Counted from the first letter of the stretch, positions 53,060-63,821 are shown. The stretch is 64,000 nt of DNA from Phycisphaerae bacterium (GCA_030604525.1 JAUVVQ010000006.1:1-64000), one strand, 5' to 3'. A program made the numbers and translations. The notes: a model not told the origin generated them from the letters alone.

Positions 53060-55468
53060 TCAATTACCGAAACCAAGAAAATCTGTGATAACATGCGAAA
53101 ATTTCACTATTAAACCCGCAAAAACAACGCTTACCACACTCATCAACTTAATAAGAATATTCAAGCTCGGTCCGGAAGTATCTTTAAACGGGTCGCCCAC
53201 GGTGTCTCCAACCACTGCAGCTTTATGAGCGTCAGAACCTTTGCCGCCATAGAAACCTTTCTCGATATATTTCTTGGCGTTGTCCCAGGCACATCCGGCA
53301 TTGTTCAAGGTTACCGCCAGGACAAAGCCGCAGCAAATCCCGCCGGCAAGCAGTCCCATCAGCCCGGCAACACCAAGAATCAAACCGGTAGCAAGCGGAA
53401 TGATAATCGCCAACAGCGAAGGCAATATCATCTCACGCTGGGCTCCTCTGGTTGAGATAGCCACACAGCGGGCATAATCGGGTTTGCCGGAGCCGTCCAG
53501 AATTCCGGGGATTTCTTTAAACTGCCTGCGGACTTCATTAACCATATCACCGGCAGTCCTGCCGACGGCCTTCATTGTCATCGCACAGAACAAAAACGTC
53601 ACCATACAACCAAGGAAGATTCCGCCGAGCAGTTGCGGATTCATAATACTCAAATCATAAGCCCTCACAAAATCAGCCATAGAGGCACTTGCCGCATTGA
53701 TTGCACCTTCGACATATTCACCGGAGAAGAATGTAACGTTACCAATCGTGAAAGTTCCGCCGTTCTCGACCGCAAGCTTTCCGACCCAGATTTTAACCGC
53801 CCCGAGAAAAGCGGCAAGCATTGCCAATGCGGTCAACGCCGCTGAACCTATCGCAAAGCCCTTGCCCGTCGCAGCGGTTGTATTACCGAGAGCATCAAGT
53901 GCATCTGTCTTCTTACGAACTTCTTCTCCGAGTCCAGCCATCTCAGCGTTTCCACCGGCATTATCTGCTATCGGCCCATAAGCATCGGTAGCCAGGGTGA
54001 TACCCAGCGTCGAAAGCATACCTACTGCGGCAAAGCCAATTCCGTAAAGGCCTATCGCTACATCGTCAAAACCGCCCGCCAGGCCAAAGGCCGAAAGAAT
54101 ACAACCTACCACCGTAATTACCGGCAAAGCGGATGAATACATTCCCGTTGCAAAACCATCTATAATCATCGTTGCAGAACCCATCTCAGCTTCAGATGCA
54201 AGTTCTTTTGTAGGTGAATATTCATCAGAGGTATAAAACTCTGTGAACTGACCAATCAGCACCCCGGCTACAAGCCCTGAAAGCACTGAACCGAATATCC
54301 CCCAGGTAATCCAGCCAAGGAACACCATACCAATCAAAGCGACCACAATCAAAACTGAACTGCCCAGTGTTCCGGTAAGCAATGCGCGAAGCAGATTCTT
54401 CTGTGTGGCATCTTCTTTACAACGGACAAGAAACATACCAACAATGGAAAGGATAATACCTATCCCGGCTACCACCATAGGTGCAAGAATCAACTTGACC
54501 GGTTCCAGACCCAATTTATCGACGAGCACAAGTGAAACAGCGGAACCAAGAGCAGCAGTTGCAAAAATCGAGTTGCAATAGCTTTCGAAAAGGTCGGCTC
54601 CCATACCAGCAACGTCTCCGACATTATCTCCGACGTTATCAGCAATTGTTGCAGGATTCCGTGGGTCGTCTTCAGGAATGCCGGCCTCTACTTTCCCGAC
54701 CAGATCCGCTCCCACATCAGCGGCTTTCGTATAGATACCGCCGCCTACACGGGCAAAAAGCGCCTGTACCGAAGCTCCCATACCAAAAGTTACCATCGTG
54801 GTGCTTATCTGCACAAGCTTCATAGCAGGGTCCATACCTTTCGGGACAAGAGTCAATCCCAAAAAGTAAAGACCATTTTTCATATGTTCCGTGGTATAAA
54901 TAAATTGGTCCAGAATCCAGTACCAGGCCGTTATATTCAATAAGCCGAAGCCAACTACCACCAATCCCATAACCGCTCCGCTGCGGAAAGAAACCTGCAG
55001 ACCTCTGTTTAAACTCTTCGTACAGCCGTAAGCTGTCCTCGCCGAAGCATTGGTCGCTGTCTTCATACCCAGAAATCCCGTCAGTGCACTGAAAAAACCC
55101 GCAGTGAGAAATGCCACCGGCATAAACGGATTCTGAACACCAAAATACGCCAGTAAGGTGAAAATGATAAACAAAAGCAAAAACACAAAAGATACAACTT
55201 TATACTGGCTGAACAGATAAGCATAAGCACCCTCTCGAACGTGAGCGGCTATGGTTATCATCTTCTCGGTTCCTTCCTTTTCGCCCATTACCTTCTTGTA
55301 AAATACCCAGGCAATCACTAAGGCCGCAACCGAAGCCAGAGGTGCAATGTACCAAATACCAGGAATGTCACCGGCACCGCCGGCTTGAGATGATTGCGAC
55401 GCAAAAGCAGTTGAGCTGCCTACAAAAAGACTCGACAACAATGCTGCACTTCCTGTTAAAAACTTCAC
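53060..55468 (-). CDS. hppA: Membrane-bound ion-translocating pyrophosphatase, K+-dependent type
   Basis: 802 residues, about 16 helices. It has the pyrophosphate-binding acids ([24 protein letters not shown]), [12 protein letters not shown] and the later DNAGGNAEM and [14 protein letters not shown] loops. The segment [12 protein letters not shown] has Ala where K+-independent enzymes have Lys (GNTTKA), so it belongs to the K+-dependent class, which includes Na+ pumps as well as H+ pumps; I cannot tell which ion from here. It builds an ion gradient from PPi hydrolysis. A leading segment resembles a signal peptide. It ends in a terminator. Confidence 0.96.
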   Translation of the reverse strand: MKFLTGSAALLSSLFVGSSTAFASQSSQAGGAGDIPGIWYIAPLASVAALVIAWVFYKKVMGEKEGTEKMITIAAHVREGAYAYLFSQYKVVSFVFLLLFIIFTLLAYFGVQNPFMPVAFLTAGFFSALTGFLGMKTATNASARTAYGCTKSLNRGLQVSFRSGAVMGLVVVGFGLLNITAWYWILDQFIYTTEHMKNGLYFLGLTLVPKGMDPAMKLVQISTTMVTFGMGASVQALFARVGGGIYTKAADVGADLVGKVEAGIPEDDPRNPATIADNVGDNVGDVAGMGADLFESYCNSIFATAALGSAVSLVLVDKLGLEPVKLILAPMVVAGIGIILSIVGMFLVRCKEDATQKNLLRALLTGTLGSSVLIVVALIGMVFLGWITWGIFGSVLSGLVAGVLIGQFTEFYTSDEYSPTKELASEAEMGSATMIIDGFATGMYSSALPVITVVGCILSAFGLAGGFDDVAIGLYGIGFAAVGMLSTLGITLATDAYGPIADNAGGNAEMAGLGEEVRKKTDALDALGNTTAATGKGFAIGSAALTALAMLAAFLGAVKIWVGKLAVENGGTFTIGNVTFFSGEYVEGAINAASASMADFVRAYDLSIMNPQLLGGIFLGCMVTFLFCAMTMKAVGRTAGDMVNEVRRQFKEIPGILDGSGKPDYARCVAISTRGAQREMILPSLLAIIIPLATGLILGVAGLMGLLAGGICCGFVLAVTLNNAGCAWDNAKKYIEKGFYGGKGSDAHKAAVVGDTVGDPFKDTSGPSLNILIKLMSVVSVVFAGLIVKFSHVITDFLGFGN

Positions 55469-55604
55469 TGTTACACTCCTTAAAACTCAATAATAATCCG
55501 CTTATGGAAACTTGACAAACCGAAATGATAAGTTTAGTAAAAGAACAGCATTTTTCAAGAATTTTACGCATATTCTTTTACACTCACACCTTTTTTTATA
55601 TCGC

Positions 55605-56807
55605 TCAGGTATGGTAATCAGCATTAATCTTTACATATTCCCTGCTTAAATCGCAACCATAACAAAAATCGTTCCATTTTCCTACGCCTAAATTAATTGT
55701 TATGGTATGTTTCCTGCCGGATACAATCTTCGCAGCTTTCTTTTTGTCGAATTTCCGGGGCACACCTTTGCTGAAAACTGTAACATCCCCTATCCGGCAG
55801 GATAACTTCTTTACATTCAGTTTAACCCCGCAGGAACCCAGGGCACATATAATTCTGCCCCAGTTGGGGTCCCCGCCGTTTACTGCACATTTAACTAAAG
55901 GATATTCAGCAACCGCTCTGCCTGCCTGCCCGGCCTGGGTCTTACTTGATGCACCATCAACTACAACTTTGAACATCCGCGTCGCACCCTCGGCATCGAG
56001 AGCCATCTTCTCCGCTAACTCTTCGCATAAATCCTGCAAAGCTTTTACAAACAGCTTATAATTTCCGCTTTTTTTCTTTATAGCTCGATTTTCCGCCAGG
56101 CCGGAAGCAAGAATTATTGCTGTATCGTTTGTGCTCTGATGTCCGTCAACGGTCAGTTTATTCAGGGAATCCCCCACCGCTCCCTTTAAAGCTCCGGCAA
56201 GTAAGGGCTTGCTTATCGAAACATCTGTGCTAATAAACAATAGCGCCGTCGCCATATTCGGAGCTATCATCCCCGCTCCTTTTACCACCCCTGCTATCGT
56301 TACTTTCTTTCCTGATATTTTGATTTGCCTTACAGCTTCTTTGCGTTTCGTATCGGTTGTCATTATAGCGGTTGCGAAATTCCTCCCCGCTTTTGCTGAA
56401 GCCGAAAGCACCTTCGCCGCCTTTGAAATACCGGAGCTTGTTTCCTTCATCGGCAACTGCTCGCCGATAATACCGGTCGAAGCTACAAGAATATTATGCG
56501 GGTTAGTATCAATCTTCCGGGCTGTCTGGGAACACATATCTATTGCGTTTTGTATACCTTCTTGGCCTGTGCAGGCATTAGCGTTGCCGGAATTAACAAC
56601 CACCGCCAGTATCTTTTTACTCTTTATATGTTTTTTAGATACCTGAACCGGTGCGCCGGCTATTTTATTTGTCGTAAAAACCGCCGACGCCTTCGCTCCC
56701 GTCGGACAGACAAGCAAGCCCAAATCCAGCTTCCCCGACTTCTTTATCCCGCAGCTCACCCCCGCCGACAAAAATCCCTTCGCAGCAGTTATCGTATTAT
56801 TCACCAT
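55605..56807 (-). CDS. argJ: Bifunctional ornithine acetyltransferase / N-acetylglutamate synthase
   Basis: 400 residues. The self-cleavage site IAPNMATALLF is present, with Thr (of A-T) as the nucleophile after cleavage, as are the oxyanion-hole TGIIG and the VDGHQSTNDT loop. It makes N-acetylglutamate by moving acetyl from acetylornithine, the recycling step of arginine synthesis. It lies at the end of the run argC-nitrilase-membrane protein-argJ on the minus strand. Confidence 0.96.
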   Translation of the reverse strand: MVNNTITAAKGFLSAGVSCGIKKSGKLDLGLLVCPTGAKASAVFTTNKIAGAPVQVSKKHIKSKKILAVVVNSGNANACTGQEGIQNAIDMCSQTARKIDTNPHNILVASTGIIGEQLPMKETSSGISKAAKVLSASAKAGRNFATAIMTTDTKRKEAVRQIKISGKKVTIAGVVKGAGMIAPNMATALLFISTDVSISKPLLAGALKGAVGDSLNKLTVDGHQSTNDTAIILASGLAENRAIKKKSGNYKLFVKALQDLCEELAEKMALDAEGATRMFKVVVDGASSKTQAGQAGRAVAEYPLVKCAVNGGDPNWGRIICALGSCGVKLNVKKLSCRIGDVTVFSKGVPRKFDKKKAAKIVSGRKHTITINLGVGKWNDFCYGCDLSREYVKINADYHT

Positions 56808-56836
56808 AAAGTTTTGCCCTTTAAAAGAATATAAAT

Positions 56837-57430
56837 TTATTCATTTTTTTGAACCACTCCCATTTTCCGGCATACATACAACAACCCGGCTGCAACAAAA
56901 GTTGTAAGCAACCCAAAGGCATTGCTGCGTAGTAGCTGAAAAAATACCGTACCTGTTTTTGTTCCATCCCAAAGCTTTATCGACCCGAAGAAAAACCAAA
57001 CTGCTCCAAGTATAACCGCAAAAACCCAACAAGAAAACCAAAACATCCTCTTTAACTTACCCGTAGTCCCGACTTCCCTGCCGCTTTTTTCCTCCTTTCG
57101 AAGCAACGGTAAAAACCAAAACGAAATCACAATACTAACCGGTCCAGCAATTAAATATGTCAAAAAAACCATCGAATCATAGTTACTTAGCAATGTATGT
57201 TCGCTAAACTTCGGTCTTCCCAATTGCTCAAGCAAAAAAGAATACGTGCAAATCCATGGCGAAACAAGAAGAATAGCAAATACTGATAATTGAACAGCCA
57301 ACAATGGATACCGCTTCAATTTAAAAGCTATGATTATACTTATGAATATAGATAATCCCGCAATAATAATAAAAAATTTGATTAACTCTGTTGTTTCCGC
57401 CTCCCTCAGCCAAATTGTCACACTTTCCAT
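56837..57430 (-). CDS. Unknown integral membrane protein
   Basis: 197 residues with about five hydrophobic segments (16-36, 45-65, 88-108, 130-152, 165-185). The segments are rich in Phe, Trp and Ile; no charged catalytic motif is visible. I do not recognise it. It lies 29 bp upstream of argJ and 39 bp after the nitrilase-family gene, so it is probably in the arginine operon, but nothing ties it to arginine. Confidence 0.7.
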   Translation of the reverse strand: MESVTIWLREAETTELIKFFIIIAGLSIFISIIIAFKLKRYPLLAVQLSVFAILLVSPWICTYSFLLEQLGRPKFSEHTLLSNYDSMVFLTYLIAGPVSIVISFWFLPLLRKEEKSGREVGTTGKLKRMFWFSCWVFAVILGAVWFFFGSIKLWDGTKTGTVFFQLLRSNAFGLLTTFVAAGLLYVCRKMGVVQKNE

Positions 57431-57469
57431 AACAGTTATATCCAGAAACCTATATAAACGTTACTTTTA

Positions 57470-58324
57470 TTAAATGCATCTCCGGTTTATTGACCGTTCA
57501 TCGTTAATTTTTCGTTCTAAGTTATCAAATTTACCTCTTATAACCATATCTCTGAAATCTTTCATCGGGTCGTAAAATTCCCTGTTCAAATCCACGGTAT
57601 TTACCATCATCCCAGCTTTATTAAAGGATAGCTGGCCTGTAATCTTTCCGTCAGGCCTGATAAAACAGGATGGATAAGGGCTGTAATAAGCGCTCGAATT
57701 GGCTATACTCGCCCAGAAATTATTCGTCGCAGCCCGGCACTGCATACTCTGCCGCATAATATCGGTATGCACACTCGGACCTTTCTGCCTGGCGTTATAG
57801 AACGACTGAAAAACGCATTTAACGCCCTGCTTATAAAGCCGGCGGTAAATCTCAGGAAAACGTAAATCGAAACAAATAAGCAGCGAGCATTTCACGCCGT
57901 TAATATCAAAATAAACAAACTTATCTCCCGGCGTCAGCCGTTTTAAATCACCGGTAGTACAGAACCTCTTATCATACCTGTCTATTATCCTGCCCTCACG
58001 GTTTATCAAATACAAACTATTGTGCGGCTTATTCGGCTCGGTCAATCTATGCGTCGAACCGAGTATGACCCAGATACCAAGCCGCCCGGCAAGTAACTTA
58101 ATCTTCTCAGTCTCTTTTCGTAAAAGCTCCCAGTTATAACCTTCAAAATTGGGAAAATCCGTCCCCACGTAACCGCTTAGCGCACACTCGCTAAAGTGAA
58201 CAATATCCGCCCTGCCCTTTTTGGCCTTGTGTAGAAATTGGCAAATACGCAGGGAATTGCGCCTGATTGAAGAACCAACCGCAAACTGACACGTCGCTGC
58301 TTTGAGTGTTCCGACAGTCATCAA
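57470..58324 (-). CDS. Carbon-nitrogen hydrolase (nitrilase superfamily)
   Basis: 284 residues with the Glu-Lys-Cys triad: Glu in FSECALSGY (near 47), Lys in YDKRFCT (near 119) and Cys in LICFDLRFPE (near 150). The family splits amides and nitriles in the cytoplasm; some members are omega-amidases or N-carbamoyl-amine hydrolases such as those for putrescine. It starts 6 bp after argC, so the two are co-transcribed, which hints at a link to arginine or polyamine breakdown, but the substrate is not shown. Confidence 0.9.
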   Translation of the reverse strand: MMTVGTLKAATCQFAVGSSIRRNSLRICQFLHKAKKGRADIVHFSECALSGYVGTDFPNFEGYNWELLRKETEKIKLLAGRLGIWVILGSTHRLTEPNKPHNSLYLINREGRIIDRYDKRFCTTGDLKRLTPGDKFVYFDINGVKCSLLICFDLRFPEIYRRLYKQGVKCVFQSFYNARQKGPSVHTDIMRQSMQCRAATNNFWASIANSSAYYSPYPSCFIRPDGKITGQLSFNKAGMMVNTVDLNREFYDPMKDFRDMVIRGKFDNLERKINDERSINRRCI

Positions 58325-58330
58325 ATCCCT

Positions 58331-59341
58331 TTACAAAAGAGACAAACTTTCTTCCAGACCGAAAATGATATTCATATTCTGAACCGCCTGTCCCGATGCG
58401 CCTTTGACGAGATTGTCAATCGCAGAAAAGATTACGACCATATCCTTTACAACCGTCGGATATACGTGGCAATAGTTTGTCCCTGCAACGTTCTTAACCG
58501 GCGGGACATCGTCGCATACCTGGACAAACTGCTCTGCGTTGTAAAAATCCCGGTAAAGCCGGGACAACTCCTCAGCTTCTATTTTCTTCTTCGGAACACA
58601 ATATACAGTCGAAAGGATTCCCCTGTCAAAAGGCCCGGCGTGCGGCTGGAAAAGTATCTGAACAGCACCGCCGCAAACTTCGCCGGCTATCTGCTCCATC
58701 TCAGGCATATGACGATGAGTCCCGATGCTGTAAGCAAAAAAATTCTCATTCATATTCGGAAAATGAAACTTCCCCGCAGGATTCTTGCCCGCTCCTGAAA
58801 TCCCCGTTACCGAATTTACGATTATCTTGCTTGTCTCAATCAAATTCTCCTTAAGCACAGGCGCTAATGCAAGCAAGGCCCCGGTAGGGAAACAGCCCGG
58901 ATTAGCTACTAAATCCTTATCTTTTATCTCTTCACGGAACAATTCAGGCAATCCATAAACCGCTTTGGCTATATTATCCGTGTCGGTATGTTTAACGCTG
59001 TAGTATTTCTCATACACGTCAACATCTTTGAGCCGGTAGTCCGCACTGAAATCGACTACCTTCAGTCCCGCATCCAGCAGCTTGGGCACAAACCCCATCG
59101 ATACCTTATGCGGAAGACAACAAAGTGCAACATCAGCCAACCCGGAAAGTTTTTCCATATCCAGCGGCTCAATCGCCAAATCACAGCGACCTTTAAACTG
59201 ACCGAAAATCGCTTCGACCTTACCACATTCTTCAGCAAGAGCGCTTAGATGAACCAGCTCTGCTTCGGGATGTCTCAGGATAAGCTTAATCACCTCTGCA
59301 CCGGTATATCCGGTGGCGCCTATAATTGCAACTTTTACCAT
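58331..59341 (-). CDS. argC: N-acetyl-gamma-glutamyl-phosphate reductase
   Basis: 336 residues. NAD(P)-binding IGATGYTGAEV (8-18), the active-site Cys in VANPGCFPTG, and the HRHMPEM loop identify ArgC. It reduces N-acetylglutamyl phosphate to the semialdehyde in arginine synthesis. It follows the rpsI terminator and leads a run with the nitrilase-family gene, a membrane protein and argJ. Confidence 0.96.
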   Translation of the reverse strand: MVKVAIIGATGYTGAEVIKLILRHPEAELVHLSALAEECGKVEAIFGQFKGRCDLAIEPLDMEKLSGLADVALCCLPHKVSMGFVPKLLDAGLKVVDFSADYRLKDVDVYEKYYSVKHTDTDNIAKAVYGLPELFREEIKDKDLVANPGCFPTGALLALAPVLKENLIETSKIIVNSVTGISGAGKNPAGKFHFPNMNENFFAYSIGTHRHMPEMEQIAGEVCGGAVQILFQPHAGPFDRGILSTVYCVPKKKIEAEELSRLYRDFYNAEQFVQVCDDVPPVKNVAGTNYCHVYPTVVKDMVVIFSAIDNLVKGASGQAVQNMNIIFGLEESLSLL

Positions 59342-59353
59342 AATCTCTCCTTT

Positions 59354-59388
59354 TAAAAAAATAGCCGCCCATTCTCTCGGCGGCTATT
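59354..59388 (-). terminator. Intrinsic terminator after rpsI
   Basis: AATAGCCGCC (59360-59369 read on plus) pairs with GGCGGCTATT (59379-59388); on the minus strand the stem is followed by a run of T. It separates the ribosomal genes from argC. Confidence 0.9.
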
Positions 59389-59415
59389 AGAATAAGCAAA
59401 CTTTTCTCTTCGACA

Positions 59416-59904
59416 TTAACGCTTCGAGAACTGGAAGCTTCTTCTGGCACCTCGCTGACCCGGCTTCTTCCTCTCAACCATTCTGCTGTCACGCGTCAAA
59501 TACCCGCCGTCACGCAAGGACTGAAGATAATTTTCATCATAGTTCTTTAACGCCCTGGCAATTCCAAGAAGAGCGGCTTCCGCCTGGCCGGTCGTCCCGC
59601 CGCCTCTGATGTTGATAAAAACATCAAAACCTTTCTCGGCATCTACCGCTTTCAAAGGTGAAACCACCGCTTTTCGGTCCCTGCTGCCGGTAAAGTAGTC
59701 GTAAAGCTCTCGTTTGTTTACCAACAGTTTACCACTACCGGGTTTCATACGCACTCGTGCAACAGAGCTTTTTCTTCTGCCGGTGCCCCACCAGTAGCCG
59801 CCTTTATCGGGAATTTTTTTTCTGTCTGCCGCAGAAAATTTGGTCTTTTCGCCCTCTGCTTTACCACCAACTATATCAGGATTCGTAATTTTTGCTTTTG
59901 CCAT
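59416..59904 (-). CDS. rpsI: Ribosomal protein uS9
   Basis: 162 residues. The S9 core is complete, from GRRKSSVARVR and the FINIRGGGTTGQAEA segment to the C-terminal GQRGARRSFQFSKR, which reaches the P-site. An N-terminal extension of about 35 residues (Lys-rich, AKAKITNPDIVGGKAEGEK) is longer than in E. coli and is common in planctomycetes. It is second in the rplM-rpsI unit. Confidence 0.97.
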   Translation of the reverse strand: MAKAKITNPDIVGGKAEGEKTKFSAADRKKIPDKGGYWWGTGRRKSSVARVRMKPGSGKLLVNKRELYDYFTGSRDRKAVVSPLKAVDAEKGFDVFINIRGGGTTGQAEAALLGIARALKNYDENYLQSLRDGGYLTRDSRMVERKKPGQRGARRSFQFSKR

Positions 59905-59943
59905 AATTTCTTCTTTCCTGTTTCTGCTTCTTAAAACTTTCCC

Positions 59944-60375
59944 TTAAAACAATTCCATCTTCTCAGGCCTCTGTGCCTGGTGTTCGTGTTTGGGCCCGCT
60001 ATAAACCTTCATTTTTTTGAACATGCTCTTGCCCAATTTGCTCTTCGGAAGCATACGCTTAACCGCAAGCTCTATCACTCTTTCAGGTCTTTCAGCCATC
60101 ATATCGGAAAAACTGACGTATTTGTGACCGCCGGGATAATGACTATAACGGCCATACTTTTTCGTCTGCTCTTTTTTGCCGGTAACCCTCACCTTATCCG
60201 CATTGATAACAATCACAAAATCGCCTACGTCGATGTGAGGAGTATAGGTGGGCTTATTCTTTCCCATCAGTATCGGGGCTACTTTCGCAGCCAAACGACC
60301 TAATACCGCACCTTCAGCATCCACAAGATACCACTTGTGCTCAGCTTCTTCTTTCTTAGCCATAAAACTTTTCAT
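59944..60375 (-). CDS. rplM: Ribosomal protein uL13
   Basis: 143 residues from ATG 60375, chosen because GGAG lies 5 nt upstream; an earlier Met at 60393 has no ribosome site. It has the L13 core HKWYLVDAEGAVLGRLAA, YSHYPGGHKYV, and VKRMLPKSKLGKSMFKKMKVY. rpsI follows after 39 bp. Confidence 0.97.
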   Translation of the reverse strand: MKSFMAKKEEAEHKWYLVDAEGAVLGRLAAKVAPILMGKNKPTYTPHIDVGDFVIVINADKVRVTGKKEQTKKYGRYSHYPGGHKYVSFSDMMAERPERVIELAVKRMLPKSKLGKSMFKKMKVYSGPKHEHQAQRPEKMELF

Positions 60376-60405
60376 AGAATCTCCATGCATCATAGAAAAA
60401 CCAGA

Positions 60406-60433
60406 ATTTTAGCAAATTTAGCTCTCCTGTCAA
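60406..60433 (-). promoter_or_regulatory. Promoter of the rplM-rpsI unit
   Basis: Minus strand: TTGACA (60433-60428), 16-nt spacer, TAAAAT (60411-60406), about 30 bp before the ATG at 60375. Confidence 0.6.
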
Positions 60434-60515
60434 ATGTTTTTCCTGATATAAACACAGAAATCCCACCCTTCATCTGACAAAACCAGGTGTCAACAGCAGG
60501 AATCTAATAATCAAA

Positions 60516-63500
60516 TCAAGAGCAGCCCATTGAATTGCCGCAGTTAAAGCACCTATAGCATGTGCCGTTACGAACTGTAATCGACCCGCAAACATCGCAC
60601 GCCGGGGCATCGTCCTGGAAATGTTCAAACTGCGAGTTAAACTCACCGATTGCCTTTTTCTCGGGATTTAACTCCCCTGCAATGTCCGAGCTTACAGGAG
60701 CGCTTACCAGCTCCTTATCTGATTCACTGAACCTATTCCCGGAAACTGCATATTCCCCCGACCCGATTTCTACGGATTTGCCCTCTTGGCGATTTGGTCT
60801 CTTTTTCGTTACAGTTTTAGCTTCAGTAATTTTCCGGGCAAGGTCTTTGGTCTTCTCGACTAACTGCCTGGCCGTCGTAGTATTTTTATTCTCTGAGGCG
60901 CCGGCTGCTCCTCTATTCGGCGTATTTCTTTCAGCATAACCAGGAATAAACTGACAGCCCATCCAGCAGAAAATATAGTCAATAAGACTCTTGGCAAAAG
61001 GTATATTTCTGTTAGACGTCATACCGGACGGCTCAAACCTGGCATGACGGAACTTATCAACAAGTGTTACCAAGGGAACTCCATATTGCAGTGCCATTGA
61101 AGTGCAGGTGCCTATCGCATCCATAAGACCTCCGATAGTGCTGCCCTCCTTGGCCATTGTGATAAATAATTCCCCCGGCTGGCCGTCCTCGTACAATCCA
61201 ACTGTAAGGTAACCTTCGTGGGCTGCAACAGAAAATTTATGCGTAATGCTCTGCCGGGTATCTGCAAGCCGGCGCCTGAAAGGATACTGTTTGGTGCCGG
61301 TCTCCGATGCTGCCTTAGCTTTTACTCCTTTGTGCTTCTCCGTGGAAACCGGCTGAAGTCTCTTAGAACCATCACGATATATCGCCACCGCCTTTAAACC
61401 AAGCTTCCAGCCCTCCATATATGCCTTTGTTATCTCCTCTGTTGTGCTTTCCTTCGGCATATTAATAGTTTTGCTGATAGCGCCGGAAATAAACGGCTGG
61501 ACCGCCGCCATCATCTTCAAATGCGCAGTATAATGTATACACCTCTTACCGTTACGGGGTTTAAAAGCGCAATCAAAAATCGGCTCATGCTCCGGATTTA
61601 ACTTCTCAGCTCCTTCGATTGTGTCATTCTTATCTACATAATCGCAGATAGACTTTATATCTTCCACACTGTAACCGAGATATTCCAGCGCCATCGGAAG
61701 CGTTTTGTTTACCAGCTTGAGCATCCCGCCGCCGGCCAGGAGTTTATACTTTACCAATGCAATATCCGGCTCAACTCCGGTTGTATCACAGTCCATCATA
61801 AAACCAATCGTACCGGTCGGTGCAAGAACACTCACCTGCGCATTGCGGAATCCAACTTTGGAGCCGACATCAAAGGCATGGTTCCACGCATCCTTGGCCT
61901 CATTAAGAAGATAGTCCGGACAATACGACTCCGATATCTCATAAGCACGCTCACGATGCATATTTATTACCTTCAGCATCTGTTCAGAATTTCTGCCGAA
62001 TTCATCAAAAGTACCCTTAACGGAAGCAAGCTCCGAACTTACCGAATAAGCCGTCCCGGTTAATATCGCACTTATAGCCGCTCCCCAAACCCCCGCCTGG
62101 TCAGAATCATAGGGAATGGCAAAACTCATTATAAGAGAACCAAGATTTGCATAACCAAGGCCAAGAGGACGGAATAAATGACTATTTAAAGTGATTCTCT
62201 CCATCGGATAACTGCTGTTATCCACAAGAATCTCCTGGGCGATAATGTAAAGGCGAATTGCTCTTTTGAAGCTTTCGACGTCAAAACCGCCGTTTTCCTT
62301 ACGAAACTTCATAAGATTTAATGAAGCAAGATTGCACGCCGAGTCATTGACAAACATATACTCACTGCAGGGGTTGGAAGCATTAATCGGTCCGGAATTC
62401 GGACAGGTATGCCAGTGGTTAATAGTCGTATGATATTGTACACCGGGGTCACCGCATACCCTTGTGCCTTCGGCAATCAAATTCATCAGCTCAGCAGCGG
62501 AGTACTCATCTACCACTTCACTGGTTGTAATGGATTTCGTCGTCCATTTGCCATCTTTTTCAACTGCTTTCATAAACTCATCGCTCACCCGCACGGAGAG
62601 GTTGGAGTTCTGGAACATAACACTGTCGTAAGCTTCGCTGTTATATTCTCCGGTATAGCCGGCCTCAATAAGAGCCCAGGCCTTCTTCTCCTCTTCTGTC
62701 TTACACGTGATAAACTCCTTGATATCAGGATGCTCTATCATCAACGACTGCATCTTGGCGGCGCGACGGGTTTTACCTCCCGATTTTATTACCGCCGCTA
62801 TCTGGTCATAAACACGCATAAAACTAAGCGGACCTGAAGGGTTACCACCGCCGGAAAGCTTCTCCTTGCTGCTGCGAAGTGTCGAAAGGTCGGTACCAGT
62901 TCCAGAACCGTGTTTGAAAAGCATCGCCTCACTCGTAGCAAGACGCATTATATCTTCCATATTATCATCTACGGATTGAATAAAACAAGCCGATGACTGC
63001 GGATATTCATAACTGCTCTCACAGGCAATTGCAGTTTTGCTTTTGGAATCCCAATGACAATTATGCTTGCTACCCTTTATACCGTAAACATCATAAAGGC
63101 CCACATTGAACCATACCGGCGAATTAAACGCCCCGTATTGATTAACACAAAGCCAGGTCAGCTCATTATAGAAATTCTCAGCATCATTCTCGCTGGCAAA
63201 GTAGCCGTCTCTTTTACCACGGTCAGCTATGGTTCGGCAAACTCGATGAACGAGCTGCTTTACCGAATTCTCACGCTGGCCCGTCTCGATGTCCCCATAA
63301 AAATACTTACTGGCTACAACCTTTGTCGCCAACTGACTCCAGGAAACCGGAACTTCTATGTTATCCTGTTTGAAAACTACCTCACCGGAATCGCTTGTTA
63401 TTTGTGCTGAACGCTTCTCCCATTTGAGCTCATCAAATGGATGGACTGCCGGGTTTGAAAAAAATCGCTCGACTCGCAAACCCTTTTCTTTATCAAAGCT

Positions 63501-63566
63501 CATTTCTGCCCCTGGAGCATTCTCCGGTGTTTTAAAAGGATTCTCAGGATTGAATTTCTGCGTCAT
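60516..63566 (-). CDS. nrdJ: Vitamin B12-dependent (class II) ribonucleotide reductase
   Basis: 1016 residues from ATG 63566, chosen because GGAGG lies 7 nt upstream (a frame from 63599 adds 11 residues with no support). It has NPCSEYMF and PTGTIGFMMDCDTTG, with the radical-site Cys and Glu, and a C-terminal zinc-like region C-D-V-C..C-Y-R-C-x-N-C-x-x-S-M-G-C-S. It makes dNTP precursors with adenosylcobalamin, with or without oxygen, fitting an anaerobe. No cobalamin riboswitch is seen upstream. Confidence 0.96.
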   Translation of the reverse strand: MTQKFNPENPFKTPENAPGAEMSFDKEKGLRVERFFSNPAVHPFDELKWEKRSAQITSDSGEVVFKQDNIEVPVSWSQLATKVVASKYFYGDIETGQRENSVKQLVHRVCRTIADRGKRDGYFASENDAENFYNELTWLCVNQYGAFNSPVWFNVGLYDVYGIKGSKHNCHWDSKSKTAIACESSYEYPQSSACFIQSVDDNMEDIMRLATSEAMLFKHGSGTGTDLSTLRSSKEKLSGGGNPSGPLSFMRVYDQIAAVIKSGGKTRRAAKMQSLMIEHPDIKEFITCKTEEEKKAWALIEAGYTGEYNSEAYDSVMFQNSNLSVRVSDEFMKAVEKDGKWTTKSITTSEVVDEYSAAELMNLIAEGTRVCGDPGVQYHTTINHWHTCPNSGPINASNPCSEYMFVNDSACNLASLNLMKFRKENGGFDVESFKRAIRLYIIAQEILVDNSSYPMERITLNSHLFRPLGLGYANLGSLIMSFAIPYDSDQAGVWGAAISAILTGTAYSVSSELASVKGTFDEFGRNSEQMLKVINMHRERAYEISESYCPDYLLNEAKDAWNHAFDVGSKVGFRNAQVSVLAPTGTIGFMMDCDTTGVEPDIALVKYKLLAGGGMLKLVNKTLPMALEYLGYSVEDIKSICDYVDKNDTIEGAEKLNPEHEPIFDCAFKPRNGKRCIHYTAHLKMMAAVQPFISGAISKTINMPKESTTEEITKAYMEGWKLGLKAVAIYRDGSKRLQPVSTEKHKGVKAKAASETGTKQYPFRRRLADTRQSITHKFSVAAHEGYLTVGLYEDGQPGELFITMAKEGSTIGGLMDAIGTCTSMALQYGVPLVTLVDKFRHARFEPSGMTSNRNIPFAKSLIDYIFCWMGCQFIPGYAERNTPNRGAAGASENKNTTTARQLVEKTKDLARKITEAKTVTKKRPNRQEGKSVEIGSGEYAVSGNRFSESDKELVSAPVSSDIAGELNPEKKAIGEFNSQFEHFQDDAPACDVCGSITVRNGTCYRCFNCGNSMGCS

Positions 63567-63821
63567 TTCTATGCCTCCATGCAAAATACAAAAATACAAC
63601 AGCTACTATATGTTGAAAAACCGGCTGAAAAAACACAAGATATTGTTGCAAACGCAACGCCTTATGAATATATTCAATTTGTCCTAAACTGCAAAGAGAA
63701 AACTTGAAATTTTTCATATTTTTTTTTTAATCCCCCTCTAATCCTTTGCTGTAACCGAACATACGAAAGAAAATTTTTGCTGTTAGGCAAAGCTTTCAAC
63801 TTATTCTTTTAACGTTGACGT

